Positions 52,197-61,677 are shown, counted from the stretch's first letter. The stretch: 64,000 bases of DNA from Actinomyces sp. (GCA_018375675.1 JAHACW010000003.1:1-64000); one strand, 5' to 3'. Numbers and translations are program-made. The notes: a model not told the origin generated them from the sequence alone.

Positions 52197-53487
52197 GGCG
52201 GCCTCCTTGCGTGGTGGGGGATGAAGAGGCGGCGCGCTTGGCGCGCGCCTGGGCCACGCCGCCGCGGCCCAAGAGGACGATGTCAACGAGGTAGGTGGCC
52301 AGCAGGACCAGCCATGCGGCGATGGTGAGACGCTCGGCGGAGACGCCGCCCAGGGATGCGACGGCGAGCGCGAGGATTGCAGCCACGTTGCGAGCCGCCT
52401 CCCGGATGGGGGCTGCGGCCTCGAGTACGCCGACGCCGACGCGCACCGCGGACGGGCCGCCGCCGATGACGACGGGCATCAGGTAGGTGAGCGCGCCGAC
52501 GAAGAGCTGGCCCAGCCCGGCCGTGCCGAGGATCGGCATCCACGCGAGGAACGCCGAGCGTAGGCCGGTCGCGTCCGCCGCCTCGAAGGCGCGCAGGGAC
52601 GCTCCCGCGCCAGCGACGAGAATCCAGGCGGCGCCCAGCATGAGGGACCATGCGCCGTATTCGGCGGGGCCCTTCGTCAGCGCCACGCGGACCAGCGGAA
52701 CGCCCACGCCCAGGGCGGCTGCGCCCACGACGACGAGGAGACCCACGGAAGTCACGCGCATAGACCCGGCCACAGCGCCCGTGCCGGCGACGAGAAGCGC
52801 AGCCACCCACAGGGGCAGGGCGCTCGTCGCGAAGGACACAGCCCGCGGATCCATGCGCGTACGCATCGCGGTCGGCCCCAGCGTCACCAGGGTCCCACCC
52901 ATCGTCAGGCCCACCCAACCGGCGACACCCGCCAGCGCGTGGGCGACCGTCAGGCGGTCCCGGGCCTCGGCCAGCCATGTGGGAGCGTCCGCGTCAAACA
53001 TGGCCGCCGTGACGAAACCGGCCAGCGTCGCGCCGACCACCAGGAAGAACGCCGCCGCGATGTAGTAGCGGATGATGACCGCGAAACGCGAGGCCAGGCG
53101 CTCGCGGGATGCGGTGAGCAGCGCCCACCCGTGCCAGGCCGCGATCGCGCCGACAACGGTCGCGCCCGTGACGGTCGCGTGCCACAACCCCGACCACATG
53201 CCGCCGATGAGGAGCAGCAGGGAGAGATTAAACGCCGTGATTCGCACGGTGTTGTCGCGTCCCGCGCGTCGGTCGTCTGGGGCCAGGTGCGCGAGCGCGC
53301 GCGTGAAGTACCAGGACCACTGGAAGATCCCATTCGACAGGACGCCGAGGGTCACCAGGTGGACCATCGTCCACAGGTTCTGCGGGATGCGGCCCCGGGC
53401 GACGATCGTGATCGCCGCGGCAACGGCTGCCGCGCACATCCAGACGGTGGTCGCGCGGTCGGTGCGGGGAACGCGGGGCTTGTTCAT
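52189..53487 (-). CDS. Multi-helix membrane protein of the nitrite reductase operon
   Basis: A 432-residue protein with about 11-12 hydrophobic helices and several membrane-embedded histidines (VHLVTLGVLSNGIFQWSWYF, TVAHALAGVAGWVG). It has the look of NnrS or heme-copper oxidase-like membrane proteins commonly found with nirK in Actinobacteria. Overlaps the nirK start by 8 bp and the upstream gene by 4 bp, so the three are co-translated. The longer frame to 54954 is an artefact of two joined frames. Possible role in copper supply or electron delivery. Confidence 0.7.
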   Translation of the reverse strand: MNKPRVPRTDRATTVWMCAAAVAAAITIVARGRIPQNLWTMVHLVTLGVLSNGIFQWSWYFTRALAHLAPDDRRAGRDNTVRITAFNLSLLLLIGGMWSGLWHATVTGATVVGAIAAWHGWALLTASRERLASRFAVIIRYYIAAAFFLVVGATLAGFVTAAMFDADAPTWLAEARDRLTVAHALAGVAGWVGLTMGGTLVTLGPTAMRTRMDPRAVSFATSALPLWVAALLVAGTGAVAGSMRVTSVGLLVVVGAAALGVGVPLVRVALTKGPAEYGAWSLMLGAAWILVAGAGASLRAFEAADATGLRSAFLAWMPILGTAGLGQLFVGALTYLMPVVIGGGPSAVRVGVGVLEAAAPIREAARNVAAILALAVASLGGVSAERLTIAAWLVLLATYLVDIVLLGRGGVAQARAKRAASSSPTTQGGRRG

Positions 53488-54758
53488 CGGGTCTCCCGAG
53501 CGTTCGCGCGCGCCCGGCGAATCGTCACCGTCAGCGTCGTGGCGACGAAGAGGAGCATGCCGACGACCCCGAGGGTGCCGCCCAGGCGCCATGGGTAGGC
53601 GGCCTCGCGCGCGCCCGCGAGGAGGCGCAGGAGGAGAGAGACCTGCAGGAACGCGAAGGGGACCCACATAGCGGGGTGGTAGGGGACTTCGCGCCGGGCG
53701 ACCGCCGGGATGATGACGGGAGCGTGGGCCAGCAGCATCGAGACGACGAAGCCGATCGTGATCGCGTGGACGCCGGCGTCGTACCCGTATCCGTCGAAGG
53801 CGGGCGGCGCGATCACCCACATCAGCGCGGGCACGAGCGCCCACGCGTAGCCGCTCAGCATGCACACGGCCGCCAGGCGTGGCAGGCCCTTCATGCGCAC
53901 AGTGCCGCGCGCGACGTCGTGCCATGCGGTGTCGGCCATGAGGACACCCAGGCTCAGGCCGATCAGGGGGTAACCGATCGTCGGGGAGTAGAGTGCGACG
54001 GTCAGGCCCACCATGAGCGCGGCGCTTTCGGCGGTGATGCGCCGCTCGGTGGAGCCGGATGCGAAGGCGAGGCGCGCGAGCTCGACGCGCTCGCCGACGA
54101 TCGTGACGATCAGGAAGGCCAGCCACCAGGGCACCGCGCGCGGCGTCTCGAGCCCTCGCCACCACAGGAGGATGCCGCCCAGGCCAATGAGAGCCCCCAT
54201 CAGCTGGATGAGGACCGCGTGGGTGGCCTGACGGCGCGCCCACACGTAGCAGTAGATCGCCGTCAGCAGCGCCATGCCGAGGGTGATGAGGAAGCCGGGC
54301 ATCATCCGCTCGGGCGCGAACCCGCTCAGGTGGGCGGCCAGGAAACGTGGGATCGGGAGGTTCGCGAGCGTCTCGCGCGCGGTTGCGTTCAGGGAGATGA
54401 CGACCGCGCTGATGCCGCCGGCGCCGGTCAGCAGGGGGGCGGTGTACGCCCACGCGCGCCGCCCGTCGGACTGCAGGGCGACCGCGCGCTCGAGGCAGAT
54501 CGCGGTGCCCAGGAACCCGTAGATCATGAGGAGTCCGTGCACGGTCCCCAGGCTCGTCGAGGCCACGGGTGCGAGCGCCCCTAGGCGCACGAGGGAGGCG
54601 TCCAGTCCCGCCAGAAGCGCGACGCCCGCGAGGAGGAGGAACGCGAGGCGGCCGACGGGCAGCCGGGGGATGGGAGGCCTCGTCGTCGCTATCGACGAGG
54701 CCTGGGCTGGCGCATCCGGTCCCGCGGGACGCGCGGGTGGGCGGGATGCCTCGCTCAT
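53484..54758 (-). CDS. NnrS-like multi-helix membrane protein
   Basis: A 424-residue membrane protein with about 11-12 helices and conserved histidines in TVHGLLMIYGFLGTAICLERAVAL and GVHAITIGFVVSMLLAHAPVIIPAV, typical of NnrS-like proteins that protect against or respond to nitric oxide. First gene of the operon with 52189-53487 and nirK. The ATG at 54758 begins a Pro/Ala-rich cytosolic tail of about 30 residues. Confidence 0.75.
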   Translation of the reverse strand: MSEASRPPARPAGPDAPAQASSIATTRPPIPRLPVGRLAFLLLAGVALLAGLDASLVRLGALAPVASTSLGTVHGLLMIYGFLGTAICLERAVALQSDGRRAWAYTAPLLTGAGGISAVVISLNATARETLANLPIPRFLAAHLSGFAPERMMPGFLITLGMALLTAIYCYVWARRQATHAVLIQLMGALIGLGGILLWWRGLETPRAVPWWLAFLIVTIVGERVELARLAFASGSTERRITAESAALMVGLTVALYSPTIGYPLIGLSLGVLMADTAWHDVARGTVRMKGLPRLAAVCMLSGYAWALVPALMWVIAPPAFDGYGYDAGVHAITIGFVVSMLLAHAPVIIPAVARREVPYHPAMWVPFAFLQVSLLLRLLAGAREAAYPWRLGGTLGVVGMLLFVATTLTVTIRRARANARETR

Positions 54759-54965
54759 GTGGGCTCCTGGAGTCGGTGGGCGTTGCCGGTGTTCCCATCT
54801 GGGGACAATGCCAAGGTAGCGGCCTCGTGCGCAGTTTTCTAGGGATGAAGGCGGTGAAATTGCGTGCTGGGACGGTTATGTTGGCCATCGAAGGGAAAAC
54901 GCACCTCGTGACTACCCATCCGGTAATATTGTGCGGGTCACTATCAAGAGTCAATGGAGCAATTG

Positions 54966-55292
54966 ATGAGCGATCTTCATTTCGTCGCCGGTGAGTTTCG
55001 TCGTCTCGCGTCGACGGCCCGCGACGTGGCGGATGCTGTTCGGCAGGCTCGTCCTGACGGAGGGGCCAGCGCCTTTGCCTCCGCGATGCCGGGTGCGGAG
55101 CTCACGTCACTGATGCAGAGCGTCGAAGAGAAGTGCGTGGACACGTGCACGGTGCTCGGACGAAACTTGGATAATCACGCTGATTCCCTCGACGCTGCCG
55201 ATAGGGACTTCATCGCTACCGAAGAAGACAATGGTCAGCTCATGTCCTCGATCATTCGGGGACTTGGCTTTGGGGGCGTGAGCGAACGATGA
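54966..55292 (+). CDS. Small helical WXG100-like secretion partner, second cassette
   Basis: A 108-residue helical protein without a signal peptide: FRRLASTARDVADAVRQ, then LDNHADSLDAADRDFIATEEDN, a heptad-rich layout like ESX-family small proteins. The ATG at 54966 is chosen because GGAG lies 7 bp upstream; an earlier ATG at 54954 is possible. It overlaps the DUF1023 gene by ATGA and occupies the same place as the 2666 gene in the first cassette. Confidence 0.65.
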   Translation: MSDLHFVAGEFRRLASTARDVADAVRQARPDGGASAFASAMPGAELTSLMQSVEEKCVDTCTVLGRNLDNHADSLDAADRDFIATEEDNGQLMSSIIRGLGFGGVSER

Positions 55293-56896
55293 AGTGGGCT
55301 GATCTGCGTCAGTGGCAGATGGGGCCGCTCAGCGAGCAGGCTCGGTCTTATGTGGACAAGCAGCGGGTACTTGCGCAAGCCGGTGACGACCTGCGCGCCG
55401 GAGTGGATGCTCTGGGTGGCGTCGGTCGGACGGTTACCGCGGCTCAGGCCGCCCTGCGCCAGGACGCGGCTGAGATCGCGAAGCAGGAAGAAAAGCTGGG
55501 CACGCTGAGTGACGTCCTGTCGTTCGCCGCGCATGGAGTCGCGAGCATTCGTTCAGCAGTGGCGAGCGCGGAAGCAGCTGCCGCCCGCAATATGCTGGCC
55601 ATTCACCCGGATGGTTCCATCGGGTATGTCGGCCCCATGGAGGTCTCGAAAGAAGACGCGCGCCGGATTCGCCAGGCGATGAAGCAGCTGGCCGATCGCG
55701 TTGCAGAGATCCTCCGTGCAGCGCGGGACATGGTGCGCGAGATACGGTCGAAACTGCTCGCCTTGTCGATGCCCGGCGTAGCCGGAGCGCTGGGTGCAGT
55801 GGCGCCCATCGGCAAAGACTCGTCGCTGAAGCTGCCCCCGCCCGGCGCAACGGCGAAGGAAGTCGCCAAGTGGTGGTCCTCGCTTACCCCGGAGCAAAAA
55901 GAAAAGCTCATTAATGAGCACCCGTATGAGATCGGCAAGCTTGACGGTGTTGATGGGACGTCGAGGGATAAGGCAAACCGCCTCGTGCTCGACATCGAGC
56001 TGCCGAAACTCGAGGCTGAATACGAGGAGTATAAGAAGAAGGTGGGCCTGATCATTGACCCGTTCGAGGCTGCAACTCTCAAGAAGCTCAAGGAGCGAGC
56101 AGAAGCCGTCAGGAACATCAGGACAACGCTGGATCGCTCGGACGAAGACGGTATGCCTCGTCAGCTTCTGGGGATCGACACCTCTAACCCGCGCGTGACG
56201 GCGATCGTCGCGCAGGGAAACGTCGACACCGCGAAACACATCGGCGTTATTGTGCCGGGCATGCACACCAACGTGGCTGACAACCTGGACGACTACGACT
56301 ACGACGCGTCGGTCATGGGCGCGAACGTGCGTAAGCACGCCCACGGCGAGGAGGTCGCGATGGTGTCCTACCTCGGCTACGACGCGCCGCAGAATATCGT
56401 CGAGGTCGCCTCGATTAAGAAGGCGAACGCTGGTGCGAAGCAGCTCGCCGGGTTCTTCAACGGCATGCACGCCTCTCGCGAATACGGCGCGGGCGACGCC
56501 CACGTGACCGCCGTGACCCACTCCTATGGATCGACGACGGGCGGAAAGGCGCTGACGATGATCGACGAAGGTGCCGTCGATGATCTCATCCAGTTTGGCT
56601 CGCCCGGATCGGGCGTCCAGGATGTCTCAGAGTTGAAGATCCCGAAGGGCCACGCCTGGGTCAGTGCCACGACTCGATGGCAAGACATGGTCCAAGGTAT
56701 CGGCGATGATGGGAGATTCGGGAAGAATCCTGCCAAAATGCCCGGCTACAACCACCTGTCGGGCGATGTCGGCCACGGGAAGGGATGGTTTGTGCCCTTC
56801 CGGAAACACAGCTCCTACTTCAACGAGGGGAGCGAGGCGCTCGACGACATTTCGAAGGTTGTTGCGGGGCGCGGCGTGCCGAGGAGTACGCGATGA
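55289..56896 (+). CDS. DUF1023-type alpha/beta hydrolase, second cassette
   Basis: A 535-residue paralogue of the 3016 product. Residues 1-170 are helical, then WWSSLTPEQKEKLI and LDGVDGTSRDKANRLVL, then HIGVIVPGMHTNVADNL. The nucleophile elbow is HSYGST with Ser412; Thr replaces the usual Gly before His. GSPGSGVQ and HLSGDVGHGKGW follow, with a conserved HSSYF near the C-terminus. No signal peptide. Predicted lipase or esterase; type VII export inferred. Confidence 0.75.
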   Translation: MKWADLRQWQMGPLSEQARSYVDKQRVLAQAGDDLRAGVDALGGVGRTVTAAQAALRQDAAEIAKQEEKLGTLSDVLSFAAHGVASIRSAVASAEAAAARNMLAIHPDGSIGYVGPMEVSKEDARRIRQAMKQLADRVAEILRAARDMVREIRSKLLALSMPGVAGALGAVAPIGKDSSLKLPPPGATAKEVAKWWSSLTPEQKEKLINEHPYEIGKLDGVDGTSRDKANRLVLDIELPKLEAEYEEYKKKVGLIIDPFEAATLKKLKERAEAVRNIRTTLDRSDEDGMPRQLLGIDTSNPRVTAIVAQGNVDTAKHIGVIVPGMHTNVADNLDDYDYDASVMGANVRKHAHGEEVAMVSYLGYDAPQNIVEVASIKKANAGAKQLAGFFNGMHASREYGAGDAHVTAVTHSYGSTTGGKALTMIDEGAVDDLIQFGSPGSGVQDVSELKIPKGHAWVSATTRWQDMVQGIGDDGRFGKNPAKMPGYNHLSGDVGHGKGWFVPFRKHSSYFNEGSEALDDISKVVAGRGVPRSTR

Positions 56897-56967
56897 GAGA
56901 GTCGATGAACGCTATCCTGGCAGCTGTGACGGTGCACGTATCCGGTGCCGCGTTTCGAGGAGAATAA
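56893..56967 (+). CDS. Possible 24-residue micro-ORF
   Basis: ATG at 56893 overlaps the stop of the hydrolase by 4 bp and is preceded by GAGGAG at a 6-bp spacing. It encodes MRESMNAILAAVTVHVSGAAF and three more residues. The region has the place of the lipoprotein signal peptide in the first cassette, so it may be a degraded lipoprotein start, a short membrane peptide or a coupling leader. It ends 3 bp before the next ATG. Confidence 0.35.
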   Translation: MRESMNAILAAVTVHVSGAAFRGE

Positions 56968-56970
56968 CGG

Positions 56971-57489
56971 ATGAATTCGGAACAGAAGGAACTGCTCGCT
57001 CGAGCGTCACGCATGGAGTCGATCGAGGCCTTCCAGCGCGACGTCGAACCGGCGATCATTGCGGCCCGCGATCAGCTGATGACGCGGGAGAACTATCGCG
57101 GCTACTTCCGTAACGACGTGATCGCCAGAAACAACGTCGGCGACCATGTCCTGTACGCCTTCATCTCCCGTAGCTACGACTTCGATGAGCACGACCCTGT
57201 TCGCGTTCGCGACGTGTTTGATGCCGCGCTGTCCCCTCTCGGGTTTGAGTGCAGTGAAAAGGCGGACGTCCTGCAGGACGGGACGACGGACACCGTGTTG
57301 ATCTGGGGAAGCGAACGCTTTGGTGCGACCGTCCATGTCATGGTGTCCGAGAGCTGGCTGACGTCCATGAACTACTACACGGACCACTTGCGCAGCGACG
57401 GGTCCGTGACTGATCCGAAGACGCTCATGGAGCTGCGTGGCCGTATCCCCGAGTGGTTCGCCGACGTTGCCGCAGGTGCGCAGTCGTGA
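56971..57489 (+). CDS. Soluble protein downstream of the DUF1023 hydrolase
   Basis: A 172-residue acidic protein without signal peptide or membrane helix. GAGGAG lies 7 bp before the ATG. It contains an early helical region, a NVGDHVLYAFISRSYDFDEHDP strand-rich segment and a late MELRGRIPEWFADV helix. It has no recognised family. Its position as the last gene of the second cassette, equivalent to the lipoproteins of the first, suggests a cytosolic partner or immunity protein of the hydrolase, which is inference. Confidence 0.65.
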   Translation: MNSEQKELLARASRMESIEAFQRDVEPAIIAARDQLMTRENYRGYFRNDVIARNNVGDHVLYAFISRSYDFDEHDPVRVRDVFDAALSPLGFECSEKADVLQDGTTDTVLIWGSERFGATVHVMVSESWLTSMNYYTDHLRSDGSVTDPKTLMELRGRIPEWFADVAAGAQS

Positions 57490-57521
57490 CGGCAGCCATC
57501 TCGGCTCACCGATAGACAACG

Positions 57522-57557
57522 AAGGGGGGCGGCGCTCGATTGAGCGCCGCCCCCCTT
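57522..57557. terminator. Bidirectional terminator hairpin
   Basis: A perfect 16-bp stem (57522-57537 with 57542-57557) around GATT lies between the second cassette and the convergent pgm gene. Confidence 0.85.
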
Positions 57558-57590
57558 ACGCAACCCGCGTGAGCGGGCAGCGTCAGAGCG

Positions 57591-59267
57591 TCAGCCGTTC
57601 AGGGCGTCGGACACGACCTGCTTGGCGGCCTCCTGGACCTGCGCCAGGTGCTCGGCACCCTTGAAGGACTCGCCGTAGATCTTGTAAACGTCCTCGGTGC
57701 CCGACGGGCGCGCGGCGAACCACGCGGACTCGGTCGTCACCTTCATGCCGCCGATGGGCGCGTCGTTGCCGGGCGCGCGCACCAGCTTCGCGACGATCGG
57801 GTCGCCGGCCAGCTCGGTCGCGGTCACGTCGTCCGCAGACAGGGCGGCGAGCTTCGCCTTCTCCTCGCGGGAGGCGGCAGCGTCGATACGGGCGTAGGCG
57901 GAGGCGCCGAAGCGCTCGACCTGCTCCTCGTGCAGCTGCGAAGGAGTCTTGCCGGTCACGGCCAGGATCTCCGACGCGAGCAGCGCCAGGATGATGCCGT
58001 CCTTATCGGTCGACCACACGGTGCCGTCCTTGCGCAGGAACGAGGCTCCCGCGCTCTCCTCGCCGCCAAAACCGACGGTGCCGGACAGCAGGCCGGGCAC
58101 GAAGTACTTGAAGCCCACGGGCACCTCGATGAGGTCACGGCCCATGGCGGCCACGACGCGGTCGATGAGCGCGGAGGATACGAGGGTCTTGCCCACGGCC
58201 GCGTCGGCGCTCCAGCCGGGGCGGTGCGTGAACAGGTACTCGATGGCGACGGCCAGGAAGTGGTTCGGGTTCATGAGGCCGTCGGGGGTGACGATGCCGT
58301 GACGGTCCGAGTCCGCGTCGTTGCCGGTCGCGATGTCGTAGGGGGTGTTGCCCTCGGCGTCGGGGGTCATGGCCTCGCGCAGGGACGCCATCGCGTAGGG
58401 CGAGGAGCAGTCCATGCGGATCTTGCCGTCCCAGTCCAGGGTCATAAACGGCCACGCCGGATCGACCTCGGGGTTGACGACGGTCAGGTCGAGGCCGTAG
58501 TGCTCGCCGATGGCCGCCCAGTAGTCGATGGACGCGCCGCCCAGCGGGTCGGCGCCGATGCGCACGCCCGCGTTGCGGATGGCCTCGATGTCGATGACCT
58601 GATCCAGCTGCGAGACGTAGTAGTCCAGGTAGTCGAAGGGCTTGATGTTCGGGTCATGCAGCAGGTCCGAGCCGGTGACGCGGGGAACGTTCTTCCATTC
58701 GCCCGAGTCAAGGAGCTCGTTGGCGCGCGCCGCGATCCAGCCGGTCGCGTCGGTGTCGGCGGGGCCGCCGTGAGGCGGGTTGTACTTGAAGCCGCCGTCG
58801 CGCGGGGGGTTGTGGCTGGGGGTGACGACGATGCCGTCGGCCAGGCCGTCGCCCTCGGTGCGCAGGTTACCCGGGGCGCCGTTCGCGCCGAGGATGGCGA
58901 CGGACACGGCGGGGGTGGGCGTGTAGGAGCCACGCGAGTCGATGCGCGTGTCGATGCCGGCGGCCGCGAGGACCTCCAGGGCGGTGCGCCACGCGGGCTC
59001 GCTCAGGGCGTGGGTATCGCGGCCGATAAACAGAGGACCGTTGAAGCCCTGGGAGGCGCGGTACTCGATGATCGCAGCGGTGATGGCGATGATGTGCGCC
59101 TCGTTGAACTTGGCGTCCAGCGAGGATCCGCGGTGACCCGAGGTGCCGAACGCGACGCGCTGTCCCACGTCGGTCGGGTCGGGGATGATGTCGTAGTAGG
59201 CGGAGATGACATCGTCGACGTTGATGAGGTCTTCAGGTAGGGCACGTGTGCCAGCTCGTTCATGCAT
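57591..59267 (-). CDS. pgm: Phosphoglucomutase (alpha-D-glucose-phosphate specific)
   Basis: A 558-residue enzyme interconverting glucose-1-phosphate and glucose-6-phosphate. The phosphoserine loop [17 protein letters not shown], metal loop [10 protein letters not shown], sugar loop [10 protein letters not shown] and phosphate-binding [12 protein letters not shown] are all present, and the length matches E. coli Pgm. The ATG at 59267 ([11 protein letters not shown]) is chosen; the upstream 16 codons are not conserved. Confidence 0.95.
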   Translation of the reverse strand: MHERAGTRALPEDLINVDDVISAYYDIIPDPTDVGQRVAFGTSGHRGSSLDAKFNEAHIIAITAAIIEYRASQGFNGPLFIGRDTHALSEPAWRTALEVLAAAGIDTRIDSRGSYTPTPAVSVAILGANGAPGNLRTEGDGLADGIVVTPSHNPPRDGGFKYNPPHGGPADTDATGWIAARANELLDSGEWKNVPRVTGSDLLHDPNIKPFDYLDYYVSQLDQVIDIEAIRNAGVRIGADPLGGASIDYWAAIGEHYGLDLTVVNPEVDPAWPFMTLDWDGKIRMDCSSPYAMASLREAMTPDAEGNTPYDIATGNDADSDRHGIVTPDGLMNPNHFLAVAIEYLFTHRPGWSADAAVGKTLVSSALIDRVVAAMGRDLIEVPVGFKYFVPGLLSGTVGFGGEESAGASFLRKDGTVWSTDKDGIILALLASEILAVTGKTPSQLHEEQVERFGASAYARIDAAASREEKAKLAALSADDVTATELAGDPIVAKLVRAPGNDAPIGGMKVTTESAWFAARPSGTEDVYKIYGESFKGAEHLAQVQEAAKQVVSDALNG

Positions 59268-59516
59268 AGGGACAGTGTTGCACGTTACGTCCCCTTGTGG
59301 GTAGCGCCGTCCCACGGCGTGGACTTTTCCTTGTTTTCTCTTGTTCGAGGCCTTGGCTGGCCGTCTGGAAAAGGCCAGGTGACAGCGTGCGTCTCCCCGG
59401 CCTCGTCCGTGGGGGAGAAAAAAGGAAATGCACGTTTTCCCAAAAATGGCACCGAGCGACTATCCTATGAGATGTCGGTCACCGCAGACCGTGACTGTGT
59501 TGTCAGGAGGAACATC

Positions 59517-60857
59517 GTGGGATGGTTTGATTCCATCGAACATAACCGTTGGCTGAGTGGCCACATGCAGGCGCTCATTGAAGAGGCAGAAGGCGCGATC
59601 GTCGCGACTGGTTTCGCGCATCTCGACGCCGATGGAAAGCCTGATCTGACCCGATCGATTGACCTGGCCGTCACTGGTCGCATGGCCTATGTGTTCTCGC
59701 TCGGTGCGCTCATGGGTCTGCCCGGCACGCGCCGCTACGCCGACCATGCCGTCAAGGCGCTCACCAACTACTTCACCGACCCCGTCAATGGCGGTATGTG
59801 GTTCGCGATCAAGCCCGAGCCTGACGAGGACGGTCGCGGCGTGCCGTGGGACGAGGATGCGCGCGTCAAGTCGCAGTACCACACGGTGTATGCGCTGCTG
59901 GGCGTCGCCGCCGCGACGGTCGCAAACCGCCCCGGGGCCCACGAGCTGCTCAACCGCATGCTCGAGGAGCAGAAGGAGCTGTGGGCCGACGACTACGGCC
60001 TCGTGTGGGATCAATACGACGAGGCCTTCAATGAGCCCGTCCCCGTGCACACACTCGGCACCCTCATCCATACGATCGAGGCCTACATGGCCGCGGCCGA
60101 GGCCACGACCGAGCCCGAATGGCTTGATCGCGCCGAGAAGATGACGGCCTTTGCGTACAAGGTTGCCTCAAAGAACGGTTGGCGCATCCCCGAGTTCTTC
60201 AACGAGAAGTGGGAGCCCAGCCCCGAGGCGGGCAAGCTCCTCAACGACGGACGCCGCTACTACGAGGGCTACGTGACCGGCCACTCCATGCAGCTTGGCC
60301 GCTTCGCGCTGCAGGTGCGCGCGGGCCTGCGCTCGATGGGCTGGACCGTGCCCGACTACCTCCTCGAGATGGGAACCGAGCTCTTCGAGCGTGCCCGCGT
60401 CGACGGCTGGCGTCGCACCGACGGCAACCCCGGCTTCTCCACCGGCGTCAACGACGAGGGTGACCCCGTGCCCGGCGAGGACGAGCATCAGCAGTGGGTC
60501 GTCTGCGAGGGTGTGTGCGCCACCGTCGCCGTGCGCCGCGCCATGCTGGACGACGGCGCCCGGGTTTCCGACGTCGAGCACTTCGAGCACTGCTACCGCT
60601 CCTTCGTCGACTACATCCACGACTACCTCATCAGCCAGCCCGGTCGATGGGTGCGTCGCCTCGGTCCCCGCAACGAGAACGTGCAGCCCGCCAAGTCGTC
60701 GCGCTGGGACGTCTACCATGCCGTCCAGGCGACGCTTGCAATCCGCCTGCCGCTGTGGCCGCCGACGGCCCCCGCTCTCTCGCGCGGCCTCCTCGATCGC
60801 CCCGAGGAACCGGCCCCCGATAAGAAGTCCTGGAACTTCTTCGGGCTGCGCGGCTGA
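59517..60857 (+). CDS. N-acylglucosamine 2-epimerase (AGE) family isomerase
   Basis: A 446-residue (alpha/alpha)6-barrel protein starting with GTG at 59517 behind AGGAGG; the frame upstream to 59262 is not coding. HNRWLSGHMQALIEE, a Trp/Gly/Met-rich GGMWFAIKPEPD, EAYMAAAEAT and the C-terminal DVYHAVQATLAIRLP with conserved His match AGE/mannose isomerase/sulfoquinovose isomerase-type enzymes. Lying next to pgm, it fits sugar interconversion; the exact substrate is unknown. Confidence 0.85.
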   Translation: MGWFDSIEHNRWLSGHMQALIEEAEGAIVATGFAHLDADGKPDLTRSIDLAVTGRMAYVFSLGALMGLPGTRRYADHAVKALTNYFTDPVNGGMWFAIKPEPDEDGRGVPWDEDARVKSQYHTVYALLGVAAATVANRPGAHELLNRMLEEQKELWADDYGLVWDQYDEAFNEPVPVHTLGTLIHTIEAYMAAAEATTEPEWLDRAEKMTAFAYKVASKNGWRIPEFFNEKWEPSPEAGKLLNDGRRYYEGYVTGHSMQLGRFALQVRAGLRSMGWTVPDYLLEMGTELFERARVDGWRRTDGNPGFSTGVNDEGDPVPGEDEHQQWVVCEGVCATVAVRRAMLDDGARVSDVEHFEHCYRSFVDYIHDYLISQPGRWVRRLGPRNENVQPAKSSRWDVYHAVQATLAIRLPLWPPTAPALSRGLLDRPEEPAPDKKSWNFFGLRG

Positions 60858-60939
60858 CGCATCGGATGTCTGATGGGCTCGGGCCCGGGGATGCGAGGGT
60901 CGCATCCCCGGGCCCCGTCCTGTAGGATGTTCCGCGTCT

Positions 60940-61026
60940 GGAGGGCTGTCTGAGTGGCCGAAAGAGACGGTCTTGAAAACCGTTGTGTCAGCAATGGCAC
61001 CGGGGGTTCGAATCCCTCGCCCTCCG
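60940..61026 (+). tRNA. tRNA-Ser (TGA)
   Basis: GGAGGGC/GCCCTCC acceptor stem, anticodon stem ACGGT/ACCGT with loop CTTGAAA (anticodon TGA), an extended variable arm and a GGTTCGAATCC T arm. 87 nt, CCA not encoded. Confidence 0.95.
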
Positions 61027-61104
61027 CCGAGCCGGCCGCCCACGGGCGTCGTGGCGGGTGCACGTTCGCGCTCGCGGCGAAAATGCCCTAAAGTAGTCGG
61101 CACT

Positions 61105-61194
61105 GGAGACGTCGCATAGTCCGGTCGAGTGCGCCTCCCTGCTAAGGAGGTAGGGGTGCATAGCCCCTCGCGGGTTCAAATCCCGCCGTCTCCG
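61105..61194 (+). tRNA. tRNA-Ser (GCT)
   Basis: GGAGACG/CGTCTCC acceptor stem, anticodon stem CCTCC/GGAGG with loop CTGCTAA (anticodon GCT), a long variable arm and a GGTTCAAATCC T arm. 90 nt, CCA not encoded. Confidence 0.95.
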
Positions 61195-61200
61195 CGCATG

Positions 61201-61230
61201 ACCCCCGCGCTTCGAAAGAAGCGCGGGGGT
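61201..61230 (+). terminator. Terminator of the tRNA-Ser genes
   Basis: ACCCCCGCGCTTC (61201-61213) pairs with GAAGCGCGGGGGT (61218-61230) around GAAA, followed by TTTTCTTATTC. Confidence 0.9.
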
Positions 61231-61677
61231 TTTCTTATTCTCTGGCCCAGTGGGCGGGGAGCTATCCGGTGTTTGCGCAGCTAATTTGCAAGTTGGTTTG
61301 GGAAGCATGTTGTGCAGGGGCGTCGCACACACTTTGGGAATACTGGGTAATTAAGTAACTGGTGAGACCTGAGTGTGATGCATCACTAAAATATGAGACC
61401 GGCTATCATCTAACCCCTATTGCAGTGGTCATAATTTGATGATGCCGACAATGCTTTCCTGGCAATTGTTGAAAAATCTATTGTTGATGCTCAAAACTGC
61501 GTACTGACCAAGAGTTCAGAGAAGTTGTTACATTGCCGTTATGCCCGAAATTTCAACGAAATACACCGTTGTAGTTGTGGCTTAGGCGATAGTTGTTAGG
61601 CATGGTGGTGATGTCTGCTCCTTCACTAGGCTGGGACGCAAGTCCTGTCCACATTCTGACGATAGAAGGAGAAGTCG
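61231..61677. other. Gene-free region upstream of the surface protein
   Basis: A 447-bp stretch distinctly richer in A/T than the surrounding genes, without convincing open frames. It contains the 12-bp palindrome GTGATGCATCAC (61375-61386) and presumably the promoter and leader of the surface-protein gene. A GGGAC-GCAA-GTCC hairpin lies near 61635. No known riboswitch could be recognised. Confidence 0.5.

Noticed and set aside
52189-54954. A 921-codon reverse frame
   Set aside because: Its first half is a shadow of the 53484-54758 gene in another frame; only the portion from 53487 encodes a sensible membrane protein.
61621-61677. Possible c-di-GMP (GEMM) riboswitch before the surface protein, because of CTGGGACGCAAG
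   Set aside because: Only the 3' half-motif is present; the conserved GCAAACC-type 5' half is missing, and the sequence is explained by a small GGGAC-GCAA-GTCC hairpin.
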